Source of the DNA: Leucobacter chromiisoli
GTDB taxonomy: Bacteria; Actinomycetota; Actinomycetes; Actinomycetales; Microbacteriaceae
Direction of reading: 5' to 3'
Assembly: GCF_016522505.1 (NCBI RefSeq)
Contig: NZ_JAEHOH010000001.1
Span: forward strand, 248,001 to 312,000
DNA: 64,000 bases
Under the pieces are notes generated by a model. That model was not told the origin of the DNA, did not search any database, and saw nothing but the letters and a program-made list of their open reading frames with translations. Position numbers and translations under genes: made by a program. Shown piece by piece: positions 23,450 through 31,279 of this stretch (within the stretch, counting starts at the first letter, position 1; every line of letters starts with the position of its first letter).

Positions 23450-24595
23450 GTGGCGAACAGCGGCAGCATCAGGATCGGCGTGATAGGCGGCGGACAGCTC
23501 GCCCGCATGATGGTGCCTCCGGCGATCCACCTGGGGCTGGGGATCAGCGTGCTCGCCGAGGCCGAGGGGTCGAGCGCCGCGCGCGCCGCCGACGCCGTGG
23601 GCGACTACCGCGACCCCGAGACCGTCTACGCGTTCGCTGAGACGGTCGACGTCGTCACCTTCGACCACGAGCACGTGCCGCAGCCGATCCTGCGTGAGCT
23701 CGAGCGCCGTGGCGTCTCGGTGCATCCTCGGCCGGACGCGCTGCAGTACGCGCAGGACAAGATCCTCATGCGGCAGAAGCTCGGCGAGCTGGGCGTGCCG
23801 ATCCCCGACTGGGCGACCGTCGCCGACGAGGAGCAGCTGCGCGCGTTCATCGCCGAGCATGGCGGACGGGCGGTCGTGAAGACGGCGCGCGGAGGGTACG
23901 ACGGCAAGGGCGTGCGGGTCGTCTCCGAGCCCGACGAGGTGCGCGACTGGTTCACCGCCCTCGCCGAGGACGGCCACGGGGGGCACCTTCTCGTCGAGGA
24001 GCTCGTCGACTTCGTGCGCGAGCTCTCGCAGCTCGTCGCGCGGCGCCCGAGCGGAGAGGCCCGCACCTGGCCCGTGGTCGAGACGATCCAGCGCGACGGC
24101 GTCTGCGCCGAGGTCCTCGCGCCGGCTCCCGTCGCGAACCCGGCGACCCTGGAGGAGGCCGCCCGCATCGGCGCGGTCGTCGCGGAGGGCGTCGGCGTGA
24201 CCGGGGTGCTCGCGGTGGAGATGTTCGAGACGCGGGACGGCCGTGTGCTCGTGAACGAGCTGGCGATGCGCCCGCACAACTCCGGTCACTTCTCGATCGA
24301 GGGGTCGGTGACGAGCCAGTTCGAGCAGCACCTGCGCGCCGTCGCGGACTTGCCCCTCGGCGCGACCGACATGACGGCGCCGGCCGCGGTGATGGTGAAT
24401 GTGCTCGGCGGGCCCGAGGAGGGCCCCATGCCCGTGCGCTACGCCTCGGCGCTCGCCGAGCATCCCCGGGCGAAGATCCACAGCTACGACAAGCAGCCGC
24501 GGCCCGGCCGCAAGGTCGGCCACGTCACGGTGACGGGCGACGACCTCGAAGCGGTGCAGCGGGAGGCGCGGGCCGCCGCCGCCGCGTTCGCCTGA
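23450..24595 (+). CDS. purK: 5-(carboxyamino)imidazole ribonucleotide synthase PurK
   Basis: An ATP-grasp enzyme of purine synthesis that carboxylates AIR to N5-CAIR, which PurE then isomerises. Length is 381 aa. The N-terminus IGVIGGGQLARMMVPPAI and the metal/ATP motifs VKTARGGYDGKGV and EMAMRPHNSGH-type block (here NELAMRPHNSGHFSIEG) are diagnostic. The GTG at 23450 is preceded by GGAAGAGG. The partner purE is usually adjacent but here lies at 36984, about 12 kb away. Confidence 0.95.
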   Translation: MANSGSIRIGVIGGGQLARMMVPPAIHLGLGISVLAEAEGSSAARAADAVGDYRDPETVYAFAETVDVVTFDHEHVPQPILRELERRGVSVHPRPDALQYAQDKILMRQKLGELGVPIPDWATVADEEQLRAFIAEHGGRAVVKTARGGYDGKGVRVVSEPDEVRDWFTALAEDGHGGHLLVEELVDFVRELSQLVARRPSGEARTWPVVETIQRDGVCAEVLAPAPVANPATLEEAARIGAVVAEGVGVTGVLAVEMFETRDGRVLVNELAMRPHNSGHFSIEGSVTSQFEQHLRAVADLPLGATDMTAPAAVMVNVLGGPEEGPMPVRYASALAEHPRAKIHSYDKQPRPGRKVGHVTVTGDDLEAVQREARAAAAAFA

Positions 24596-24629
24596 GCGGC
24601 CGCCGCCCCGCGTTCGCCTGAGCGGCCGC
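24582..24629. repeat. 22-base direct repeat at the end of purK
   Basis: The last codons and stop of purK (24582-24603) are repeated exactly at 24608-24629, offset by 26 bases. The second copy is noncoding and reproduces a second in-sequence TGA. Confidence 0.88.
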
Positions 24630-24633
24630 GCCG

Positions 24634-24659
24634 GCCGGGCCCGGATCGACCGACCCGGC
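24634..24659. terminator. Possible bidirectional terminator stem
   Basis: GCCGGG (24634-24639) pairs with CCCGGC (24654-24659) between the convergent purK and M24 genes. There is no U tract, so support is weak. Confidence 0.35.
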
Positions 24660-24664
24660 TCCGT

Positions 24665-25915
24665 CTACTGTCCCACCACCATGATCTCGTGGGGGAGTTT
24701 CGACAGCAGGTGCGTGCTGTCCTCCTCGATCACGAAGGTGTCGAGCAGGCCGATGCCGCACATGCTCTCGAAGTTGGCGACGGTCCCGGCCTCGAAGACG
24801 CGGTCGTCGTCCTCGCCGCCCACGACGGTGAACTTCCACTCGCCGACCCAGTCGGGCGGGAAGGCGATCCCCATCTCGTAACCGCCGATCCAGACGCTCG
24901 AATTGAGGTCGAACACGCCGGCGTCACGGTAGTAGGCGTAGAGCTCGGCGTTCACATCGCCGATGCGCACGCCGGGGCGAGCCCGCTCGGTGAGGATGTC
25001 GAAGCCGCCGGTGAGCACCTCGAGCAGGTCGACTGCGCCCTGCGGCGGCTCCTTGAACGTGTACATCTGCGAGCGGTTCGAGTGGTAGCGCTTGTAGACG
25101 CCGCAGGGGTCGACGTCGAGGAAGTCGTCCTCGGTGATGATGCGGTGCCCCGAGATCTCGTGGTACACGCCGAGTGCGGCCAGACCGACGAAGGCGACCT
25201 GGTGCAGGCCCGCGGGCTCGCCGCCCGCGGCGGAGAGGCCGCGGATAAGCTCGCCGTGCGCCTCGAGCTCGGTCATGCCCGGTCGCAGCACACTGCCGAG
25301 ATGCAGCAGACCCGCGTCGCAGATCTCTGCGGCCTTCTTGACGGCCTCGAGCTCGGCGGGGGACTTCATGAGCCGCACGCGCCTCGAGGTGAGGGTGCCG
25401 TCGACGACGCGCGCGCCCGCGTCGAGCAGCGCGCCCTCCATCATCTTCGAGACCGCGGGATTGGGGATCGCGGAGAACATCTCCAGGCCGACGACCGAGC
25501 CGCCGACCCAGCCCTCGGAGGCGATCTCCTTGACGATGAAGCGCAGCATCCCGTCGCGCTCGTAGCGGGGGAGCAGCCGGACGTCCTCGGCCGCGGAGGT
25601 GCGACGGATCATCTCGGAGTGCTCCACGCCCTCGAAGAGGATGTACCCCGCGTCGGCGCGGACGACGGTGCAGGTGAGCGGGCGCCAGTCCGTCGGGCCG
25701 TTCGCCTTGTACCAGCGGAGCGCCAGACCGTGGAGCCAGTTCTGCGCTTCCGGCGACGAGAGCACCAGGGTGTCGATCCCGTCCTCGGCCATCGCCCGCT
25801 GCAGCCGGGTCAGGCGCGACGCGTATTCCTCGGCGGAGAACGCGATGTGGGGCTCGGTGCCCGTGATCCGCTCCTGCTGCTCGGCAATGAATTGTGTGAT
25901 CGTCGAATCGAGCAT
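24665..25915 (-). CDS. M24 family (creatinase/ectoine-hydrolase-like) protein
   Basis: A 416-aa pita-bread-fold protein with a creatinase N-domain (about 30-165) and an M24 C-domain. The region VDPCGVYKRYHSNRSQ aligns with the metal-binding stretch of aminopeptidases, but the second Asp is Asn/Ser. The usual metal-ligand His block is replaced by GGYEMGIAFPPDW, as in ectoine hydrolases and creatinases. It is therefore more likely a C-N hydrolase of a small molecule than a peptidase. The ATG at 25915 has AGAGG 5 bases upstream. The TetR-type operator at 25983-26003 controls its promoter region, linking it to the transporter operon at 26936. The substrate is unknown. Confidence 0.82.
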   Translation of the reverse strand: MLDSTITQFIAEQQERITGTEPHIAFSAEEYASRLTRLQRAMAEDGIDTLVLSSPEAQNWLHGLALRWYKANGPTDWRPLTCTVVRADAGYILFEGVEHSEMIRRTSAAEDVRLLPRYERDGMLRFIVKEIASEGWVGGSVVGLEMFSAIPNPAVSKMMEGALLDAGARVVDGTLTSRRVRLMKSPAELEAVKKAAEICDAGLLHLGSVLRPGMTELEAHGELIRGLSAAGGEPAGLHQVAFVGLAALGVYHEISGHRIITEDDFLDVDPCGVYKRYHSNRSQMYTFKEPPQGAVDLLEVLTGGFDILTERARPGVRIGDVNAELYAYYRDAGVFDLNSSVWIGGYEMGIAFPPDWVGEWKFTVVGGEDDDRVFEAGTVANFESMCGIGLLDTFVIEEDSTHLLSKLPHEIMVVGQ

Positions 25916-25982
25916 GCTCACCTCTGAGTATCTGCTGGCGTGGGGACCGGGGCGCCTCTGGTCGACGAGGCGCCGTTCTGGT

Positions 25983-26003
25983 CATAATAACCTATTATTG
26001 TTA
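25983..26003. promoter_or_regulatory. Probable TetR operator, copy 1
   Basis: CATAATAACCTATTATTGTTA upstream of the M24 gene. The same 21-base sequence, with two central bases changed, occurs in opposite orientation at 26878-26898. The core is the palindrome AATAA-N4-TTATT. Confidence 0.82.
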
Positions 26004-26054
26004 TGTCCGCGCAAGGGGCATGTCTGCGGCCTCTCCCGTGCGCTGGCCGCGGCG

Positions 26055-26792
26055 TCAGGCGGCACGCGCCTCGATGAGCGCCGCCGCGATGATCTCGGGC
26101 GAGAGCGCCGGGCGCTCGGCCGAACCCGTCTCGCGAGACAGCTTCTCCGTGATCCTCGAGACCTCGGCCGGATCCGCGCCGAGCTGCGTGCCGACCCACG
26201 CGTTGAGCACGTCGAGCATCAGGGCCTGGGTGTAGATCGAGGGCTCGGCGATCGTGCGCACCGACAGTCCGTCCATGAGCGCCAGGATCCCTGCGCTGAG
26301 GTGCTTCGGGTCCGCGCCCTCGGGAATGCGCCCGAGATCTTCGAGCTGCCGTATCGCGGCCTCGAGGGGGTGCGCCCACGAGCGGTAGATCTGCGTCGCG
26401 ACGTCGCGCAGGTGCTCCGAGCGCCCGGCGCCCGACCAGAGCTCGCTCCAGAATCCCCACCGCTCGGGGAACACGACGCTGCCGAAGACATGGAGCCTGA
26501 CCATCCCGAAGATGAACTCGAGGGGATCTCCGGTGCCGGTGATGGTGCGGGCGCTCTCGCGGGAGACCACGAGCATCATCGCCCCGAAGGCTTCGTCGAC
26601 GAGGTTCTCCCGCGTGTCGAAGTAGTGCTGCACGAGCCCGAGGCTGACTCCCGACTCCTTGGCGATGTCCTTCAGCTTCGCCGCGACGACCCCGTCGCGG
26701 GAGACGACGCGGATCGTGCCGTACAGGATCTCGGCGCGTCGGCGGGTGGCGAGGTCGATCTCGGCGACGCGGGGCTCGGCTGTCAGGGTCAC
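26055..26792 (-). CDS. TetR-family transcriptional regulator
   Basis: A 245-aa TetR repressor. The N-terminal helix-turn-helix reads LKDIAKESGVSLGLVQHYFDTRENLVDEAF (residues about 41-70). A helical ligand domain fills the rest, with family features of the BetI/TetR C-terminal type. The GTG at 26792 has an excellent AAGGAG 5 bases upstream. It sits between two copies of the same operator, one before the M24 gene and one before the ABC operon, so it probably regulates both and itself in response to the imported compound. Confidence 0.9.
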   Translation of the reverse strand: MTLTAEPRVAEIDLATRRRAEILYGTIRVVSRDGVVAAKLKDIAKESGVSLGLVQHYFDTRENLVDEAFGAMMLVVSRESARTITGTGDPLEFIFGMVRLHVFGSVVFPERWGFWSELWSGAGRSEHLRDVATQIYRSWAHPLEAAIRQLEDLGRIPEGADPKHLSAGILALMDGLSVRTIAEPSIYTQALMLDVLNAWVGTQLGADPAEVSRITEKLSRETGSAERPALSPEIIAAALIEARAA

Positions 26793-26869
26793 GGGATCTC
26801 CTTCTTGGGGCCGGGCGGCCTCGTCCGGGTTGCTGCCATTTACTTTACGGAGGCGACATGCGATGGTTA

Positions 26870-26898
26870 TTGCATCTTAACAATAATGCGTTATTATG
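26870..26898 (+). promoter_or_regulatory. ABC-operon promoter overlapped by TetR operator, copy 2
   Basis: -35 TTGCAT (26870-26874 plus preceding T), 17-base spacer, -10 TATTAT (26892-26897). The 21-base operator (26878-26898) covers the spacer and -10. Read on the minus strand it is CATAATAACGCATTATTGTTA, nearly identical to 25983-26003. Confidence 0.82.
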
Positions 26899-26935
26899 AT
26901 GATCTGAAACGTTCTGACGAAGGAGTCAACCGAAG

Positions 26936-28009
26936 ATGAAGACGACAACATTCAGAGTGCTGCCGGCCGCAGCCGTTGCCGCCGTCGCGGCTCTCGCGCT
27001 CGCCGCCTGCTCCTCGGGCGGGTCCGACGCCTCCGGCGACAGCGGCGGCGGAAGCGGAACGCTGGTGTTCGCGAGCTACGGCAGCGCGTACCAGGACGCG
27101 CAGAACGAGGCGTTCACCACCCCGTGGGGCGAGGAGAACGGCGTGACCGTGCAGAACGACGGCCCCACCTCGTACCCCAAGATCCAGCAGATGGTCGAGT
27201 CGGGCAACACGATCTGGGATGCGGTCGACACCGAGCCCTACTTCCCCGTGGCGAACTGCGGCACCCTGTTCGAGGAGCTCGACTTCACGGACATCGACAC
27301 CTCGCAGTTCCCCGAGGGCACCTGGAACGACTGCTCGATCCCCACCGCGCAGTACTCGACCATGATGATCTACAACACCGACACCTACAGCGGGGCCGAC
27401 GTGCCGCAGACGCCCGCCGACTTCTTCGATCTCGAGAAGTTCCCGGGCGACCGCGTGGTGCCGAACTGGGCCGGCGCCGGTGCGCTCGAGTTCGCCCTGC
27501 TCGCCGACGGCGTGGCTCCCGAGGATCTGTACCCGCTCGACACCGAGCGCGCCTACGCCAAGCTCGACACGATCCGCGACTCGCTGACCTTCTGGAACAC
27601 GAGCTCGGAGTCGCAGCAGTCGATGGAGGACGGCACCGCCGACATGTGGCTCGCCTGGTCGGGCCGCGGCTACGAGGCCGAGAAGAACGGCGCGGCCATC
27701 GAGCCGGTCTGGGAGGACAACCTGCTCTCGTGGGCGAGCCTCAGCATCGTCAAGGGCACGAAGAACCTCGAGCAAGCGCAGAGCTTCGTCGAGTACGCCG
27801 CTCAGGCCGAGCCTCAGGCGCGGTTCGCCGAGCTGCAGCCGTACGCCCCCGCCAACATGGAGTCGGAGCCCGAGCTCGACGATCTGCAGCAGCGCTGGAA
27901 CTCGGCCGACCCCGCAGTGCAGGAGCAGGCCGTGACCCCCGACGTGCAGTGGTGGGCCGACAACTCCGCGGACGCGGAAGCCGAGTGGGTCGCCTGGTCC
28001 ACGAGCTGA
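26936..28009 (+). CDS. Polyamine-type ABC transporter substrate-binding lipoprotein
   Basis: An extracytoplasmic binding lipoprotein of 357 aa in the spermidine/putrescine (PotD/PotF) class. The lipobox is ALAAC (Cys25), followed by a Gly/Ser linker and a core starting GTLVFASYGSAYQDAQ. Many acidic residues in the predicted cleft region would suit a cationic ligand. The ATG at 26936 has AAGGAG 10 bases upstream. It is the first gene of a seven-gene-scale unit (binding protein, two permeases, ATPase, cupin, deacylase) under TetR control. The ligand is not determinable from sequence. Confidence 0.88.
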   Translation: MKTTTFRVLPAAAVAAVAALALAACSSGGSDASGDSGGGSGTLVFASYGSAYQDAQNEAFTTPWGEENGVTVQNDGPTSYPKIQQMVESGNTIWDAVDTEPYFPVANCGTLFEELDFTDIDTSQFPEGTWNDCSIPTAQYSTMMIYNTDTYSGADVPQTPADFFDLEKFPGDRVVPNWAGAGALEFALLADGVAPEDLYPLDTERAYAKLDTIRDSLTFWNTSSESQQSMEDGTADMWLAWSGRGYEAEKNGAAIEPVWEDNLLSWASLSIVKGTKNLEQAQSFVEYAAQAEPQARFAELQPYAPANMESEPELDDLQQRWNSADPAVQEQAVTPDVQWWADNSADAEAEWVAWSTS

Positions 28010-28027
28010 CCCCTCGCACACGCTCGC

Positions 28028-28055
28028 GCGGTCGGGCCGCTCCCGGCCCGACCGC
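28028..28055 (+). terminator. Strong hairpin between binding-protein and permease genes
   Basis: A perfect 12-bp GC-rich stem (28028-28039 with 28044-28055) closes a four-base loop. It lacks a U tract. Placed right after the binding-protein gene, it may stabilise that part of the RNA or partly terminate, giving more binding protein than permease. Confidence 0.7.
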
Positions 28056-28088
28056 CCCGCCCCGTCATACCGCCTCACAGGAGGGTGC

Positions 28089-28940
28089 ATGCGTTCATCG
28101 CGTCTTCTCAGCGGCATCGCCGTGATCCCGGCGCTCGCCGTGATCCTCATCTTCTTCCTGCTGCCCATCGGCGTCATCATCTACCGCTCGTTCACCGAGC
28201 CGGATCCCGGACTGGGGCAGTACGCCGGCGCGCTCGCCGATCCCACGACGCTGCGGGTGCTCGGACGCACCTTCCTCACCGCGGTGATCGCGGTGATCGT
28301 CTGCGTCCTGCTCGGGTACCCCTACGCGTATCTCATGACGCTGGTCGGCCCGATGGCCCGCACGCTGCTGATGGTGCTCGTGCTGGTGCCGTTCTGGACC
28401 TCGCTCATGGCGCGCACCTTCGCCTGGATCTCCCTGCTGCAGCGCGACGGGCCGGTCTCGGCGATCCTCGGGTTCTTCGGCGCGCAGGACGTCACGCTGC
28501 TCGGCTCCGCGACCGGCGTGATCCTCGCCATCGTGCAGATCCTGCTCCCGTACATGATCCTGACCCTGTTCACCGCGCTCGGCTCGATCGACCGCCGACA
28601 GCTCGCCGCCGCCCAGAGTCTCGGGGCGAACCGCTACCGCACGTTCTGGCAGGTGTACCTGCCGCAGTCCCTGCCCGGACTCTTCGCGTCGAGCGCGCTC
28701 GTGTTCATCCTCGCGCTCGGGTTCTACATCACGCCGCAGCTCATCGGCAGCCCGAAGGAGGCCATGATCTCCCAGGTGATCGGGCTGAGGGTGGAGAAGA
28801 TCGTCGACTTCGCGGGCGCCGGAGCGCTGTCGGGCATCCTGCTGATCGCCACGCTCGGCCTCTTCGCGGTGGCGATCCTCGCCATCGCCCCGTTGCGGCG
28901 CAGCATCTCGCAGATGATCAACGGAGGTGAGCGCTCATGA
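28089..28940 (+). CDS. ABC transporter permease, PotB-like
   Basis: First permease of the polyamine-type importer, 283 aa, six membrane helices. The EAA loop is AAQSLGANRYRTFWQVYLPQS. The short segment PFWTSLMARTFAWISLLQ resembles PotB of spermidine/putrescine systems. The ATG at 28089 follows AGGAGG. It overlaps the second permease gene by ATGA (28937-28940). Confidence 0.92.
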   Translation: MRSSRLLSGIAVIPALAVILIFFLLPIGVIIYRSFTEPDPGLGQYAGALADPTTLRVLGRTFLTAVIAVIVCVLLGYPYAYLMTLVGPMARTLLMVLVLVPFWTSLMARTFAWISLLQRDGPVSAILGFFGAQDVTLLGSATGVILAIVQILLPYMILTLFTALGSIDRRQLAAAQSLGANRYRTFWQVYLPQSLPGLFASSALVFILALGFYITPQLIGSPKEAMISQVIGLRVEKIVDFAGAGALSGILLIATLGLFAVAILAIAPLRRSISQMINGGERS

Positions 28941-29755
28941 ACGAAGCGACGCGGATTCGACTCCCCATCCGGCTCTGGGCCTGCGTCACGGCGCTGCTGC
29001 TGGTCGCACCGACCCTGGTCGTCGTACCGCTCTCGTTCACGGGGAAGCGCAGCTTCTCCTTCCCCATCGAGGGATGGTCGCTGCAGTGGTACGAGAAGTT
29101 CTTCACCGATCCGAACTGGTTGGGCTCGCTCGGCACCAGCCTGAGCGTCGCCGTCGTCGTCGGCGTGATCGCGACCGTGCTCGGCACCTGCGCCGCCTAC
29201 GGTCTCAAAGGGCTGCGGGGGCGTCTCGCAGCGACGGCCCAGGTCGCCATGATGCTGCCGATCCTTATCCCCGGCATCGTCGCGGCGATCGCCATCTTCG
29301 GACTGTACCTGCGGTGGCAGCTCAGCGGATCGGCGCTGGGCGTGATCCTCGCCCACATCACGCTCGCGCTGCCGTTCGTGCTCATCCCGGTCGGCACGGC
29401 GCTGCGCGGCCTCGACGACACGCTGACCCGTGCGGCCTCCGTGCTCGGAGCCGGCCCCGCCGCGCGGTTCCTGCAGGTCGAGCTGCCGATCCTGCTCCCC
29501 GGCATCCTCACCGGTTTCGTCTTCGCATTCGTGACGAGCCTCGACGAGGTCGTGGTGGCCTACTTCCTCCAGTCGCCGACGCTGCGCACGCTGCCCGTCC
29601 AGATGTACAGCTCGGTGACGCGCGAGACCGACCCGAGCATCGCCGCGGCCTCGACGCTGCTGCTGGCGTTCTCCACTCTCATCATCCTGATTCCCCGATT
29701 GGTGCAGGTCGTGCAGGAACGACGTGCTGCGAAACGACTAGGAGACGTCGAATGA
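28937..29755 (+). CDS. ABC transporter permease, PotC-like
   Basis: Second permease of the polyamine-type importer, 272 aa, six helices. Motifs are FSFPIEGWSLQWYEKFF near the N-terminus, typical of PotC, and the EAA loop RAASVLGAGPAARFLQVELP. It overlaps the genes on both sides by ATGA, so the three transport subunits are translationally coupled. Confidence 0.92.
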   Translation: MNEATRIRLPIRLWACVTALLLVAPTLVVVPLSFTGKRSFSFPIEGWSLQWYEKFFTDPNWLGSLGTSLSVAVVVGVIATVLGTCAAYGLKGLRGRLAATAQVAMMLPILIPGIVAAIAIFGLYLRWQLSGSALGVILAHITLALPFVLIPVGTALRGLDDTLTRAASVLGAGPAARFLQVELPILLPGILTGFVFAFVTSLDEVVVAYFLQSPTLRTLPVQMYSSVTRETDPSIAAASTLLLAFSTLIILIPRLVQVVQERRAAKRLGDVE

Positions 29756-30897
29756 CCGTGACGCCCACTTCAGGCGCCGAGCTGCGGCTCAGCGGACTCG
29801 TCAAGCGATACGGCGGCACCGCCGCAGTCGAGAACGTCGACCTGCACATCGAGTCGGGCGAGTTCCTGACGCTGCTCGGCCCCAGCGGCTCCGGGAAGAC
29901 CACGACGCTCTCGATGATCGCGGGCTTCACCGAGCCCACCGGAGGCAGCGTCGTCTGCGACGGCCGCGAGATCACCTCCGTGCCTCCGCACAAGCGGGGT
30001 CTCGGCATGGTGTTCCAGAACTACTCCCTGTTTCCCCACCTCACGGTGCGGGAGAACGTCGAGTTCCCGCTCCGCCAGCGCGGAGTCTCGAAGCCCGAGC
30101 GGGCGCGACGCGCGCTCGAGGCTCTCGAGCTCGTGGAACTGCACGGCCGGGCGAACGCGAAGCCCGGCCAGCTCAGCGGCGGGCAGCAGCAGCGCGTCGC
30201 CCTCGCACGAGCGCTGGTGTTCGAGCCGCAACTGCTCCTCATGGACGAGCCGTTCGGCGCGCTCGACCGCGCGCTCCGCGAGCGGCTGCAGATCGAGCTG
30301 CGGCGACTGCATCACGAGCTCGGGATCACCGTCGTGTTCGTGACCCACGATCAGGAGGAGGCGCTCACCCTGTCGGATCGCATCGCCGTGTTCAACGAGG
30401 GCCGGATCGAGCAGGTCGGAACACCCGAGGAGCTCTACGAGCGCCCGGCGACGCTGTTCGTCGCCCGCTTCATCGGAGAGTCGAACGCGCTGAGCGGCGC
30501 GACCGCGAACGGCCGCTTCGTGAGCGACGGCGGCGTCGTGATCCCCGCCCCCGAGGCGCCCGACGGACCGTCGACCGCGATCATCCGCCCGGAGCGCATC
30601 CGCGTGGCCGATGCTCCCGCCGATGCCCCGGTCGACGCCTCGGCATGCGCGACCACCGGAGCCATCCACGACGTCACCTACCTCGGCGCGCAGCGCCGCA
30701 TCGAGATCATCACGGACGACGGCCCCATTATCGTGCGCACCGGGACCGAGCACGGCGCACCGGGCAGCGGGCGCACCGTGCACGTCCGCTGGGACTCCGC
30801 CGACGCCGCAGTCTTCCCCAGCCGCAACGATGCAACCGAAACGGAGAACCCATGGACCGCAACCCTCGCCCAGCACACGTCAGGCTCGCGGAGCTGA
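29752..30897 (+). CDS. ABC transporter ATP-binding protein, PotA-like
   Basis: ATPase of the importer, 381 aa. Walker A is GPSGSGKTT (about 43-51), the signature LSGGQQQRVALARAL, Walker B LLLMDEPFGALD and the switch His VTHDQ. Residues about 245-381 form a TOBE/OB regulatory domain. The last 46 bases overlap the cupin gene in another frame, an unusually long overlap, so the C-terminal tail ENPWTATLAQHTSGSRS may be a late extension. Confidence 0.93.
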   Translation: MTVTPTSGAELRLSGLVKRYGGTAAVENVDLHIESGEFLTLLGPSGSGKTTTLSMIAGFTEPTGGSVVCDGREITSVPPHKRGLGMVFQNYSLFPHLTVRENVEFPLRQRGVSKPERARRALEALELVELHGRANAKPGQLSGGQQQRVALARALVFEPQLLLMDEPFGALDRALRERLQIELRRLHHELGITVVFVTHDQEEALTLSDRIAVFNEGRIEQVGTPEELYERPATLFVARFIGESNALSGATANGRFVSDGGVVIPAPEAPDGPSTAIIRPERIRVADAPADAPVDASACATTGAIHDVTYLGAQRRIEIITDDGPIIVRTGTEHGAPGSGRTVHVRWDSADAAVFPSRNDATETENPWTATLAQHTSGSRS

Positions 30898-31253
30898 CCC
30901 CGATCGACGCCGACTCGGCGCCGACGAAGGTGCGCATCAAGCGCATCATCACGCGGGGAGAGCATCAGAGCGAGTTGACGCAGGGCGTCTGCTGGATGGA
31001 TCCCGGCGAGCAGACGAACCGCTGGTCGAGCCGCGAGGTCTTCGACCCGGAGGAGGCCGAGCACTGGTACGGCCCTGTGGACGAGACCTACTACATCATC
31101 CGCGGGCGCCTGCGGCTGACGTGGGACGAGGGCGTGTTCGAGCTCGGCCCCGACGACACGGTCTACCTCGCCCCGGGCTGGACGTACCACCTCGAGAACA
31201 TCGGCGACGAGCCGGCGTTCTTCGTCTACAACATGACCCCCGCGCAAGAGTGA
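30852..31253 (+). CDS. Cupin domain protein
   Basis: A 133-aa single-domain cupin. The two motifs are visible as WYGPVDETYYIIRGRLRL and GPDDTVYLAPGWTYHLEN, with Glu and His as probable metal ligands. The first motif lacks the usual HxH pair, so metal binding may be altered. The ATG at 30852 has GGAG upstream and lies inside the ATPase gene. It is placed between transporter and deacylase, so it may act on the imported compound or sense it. No specific reaction can be assigned. Confidence 0.82.
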   Translation: MDRNPRPAHVRLAELTPIDADSAPTKVRIKRIITRGEHQSELTQGVCWMDPGEQTNRWSSREVFDPEEAEHWYGPVDETYYIIRGRLRLTWDEGVFELGPDDTVYLAPGWTYHLENIGDEPAFFVYNMTPAQE

Positions 31254-31279
31254 CGCGCACCATCGCAAAGGAGCCAGCG

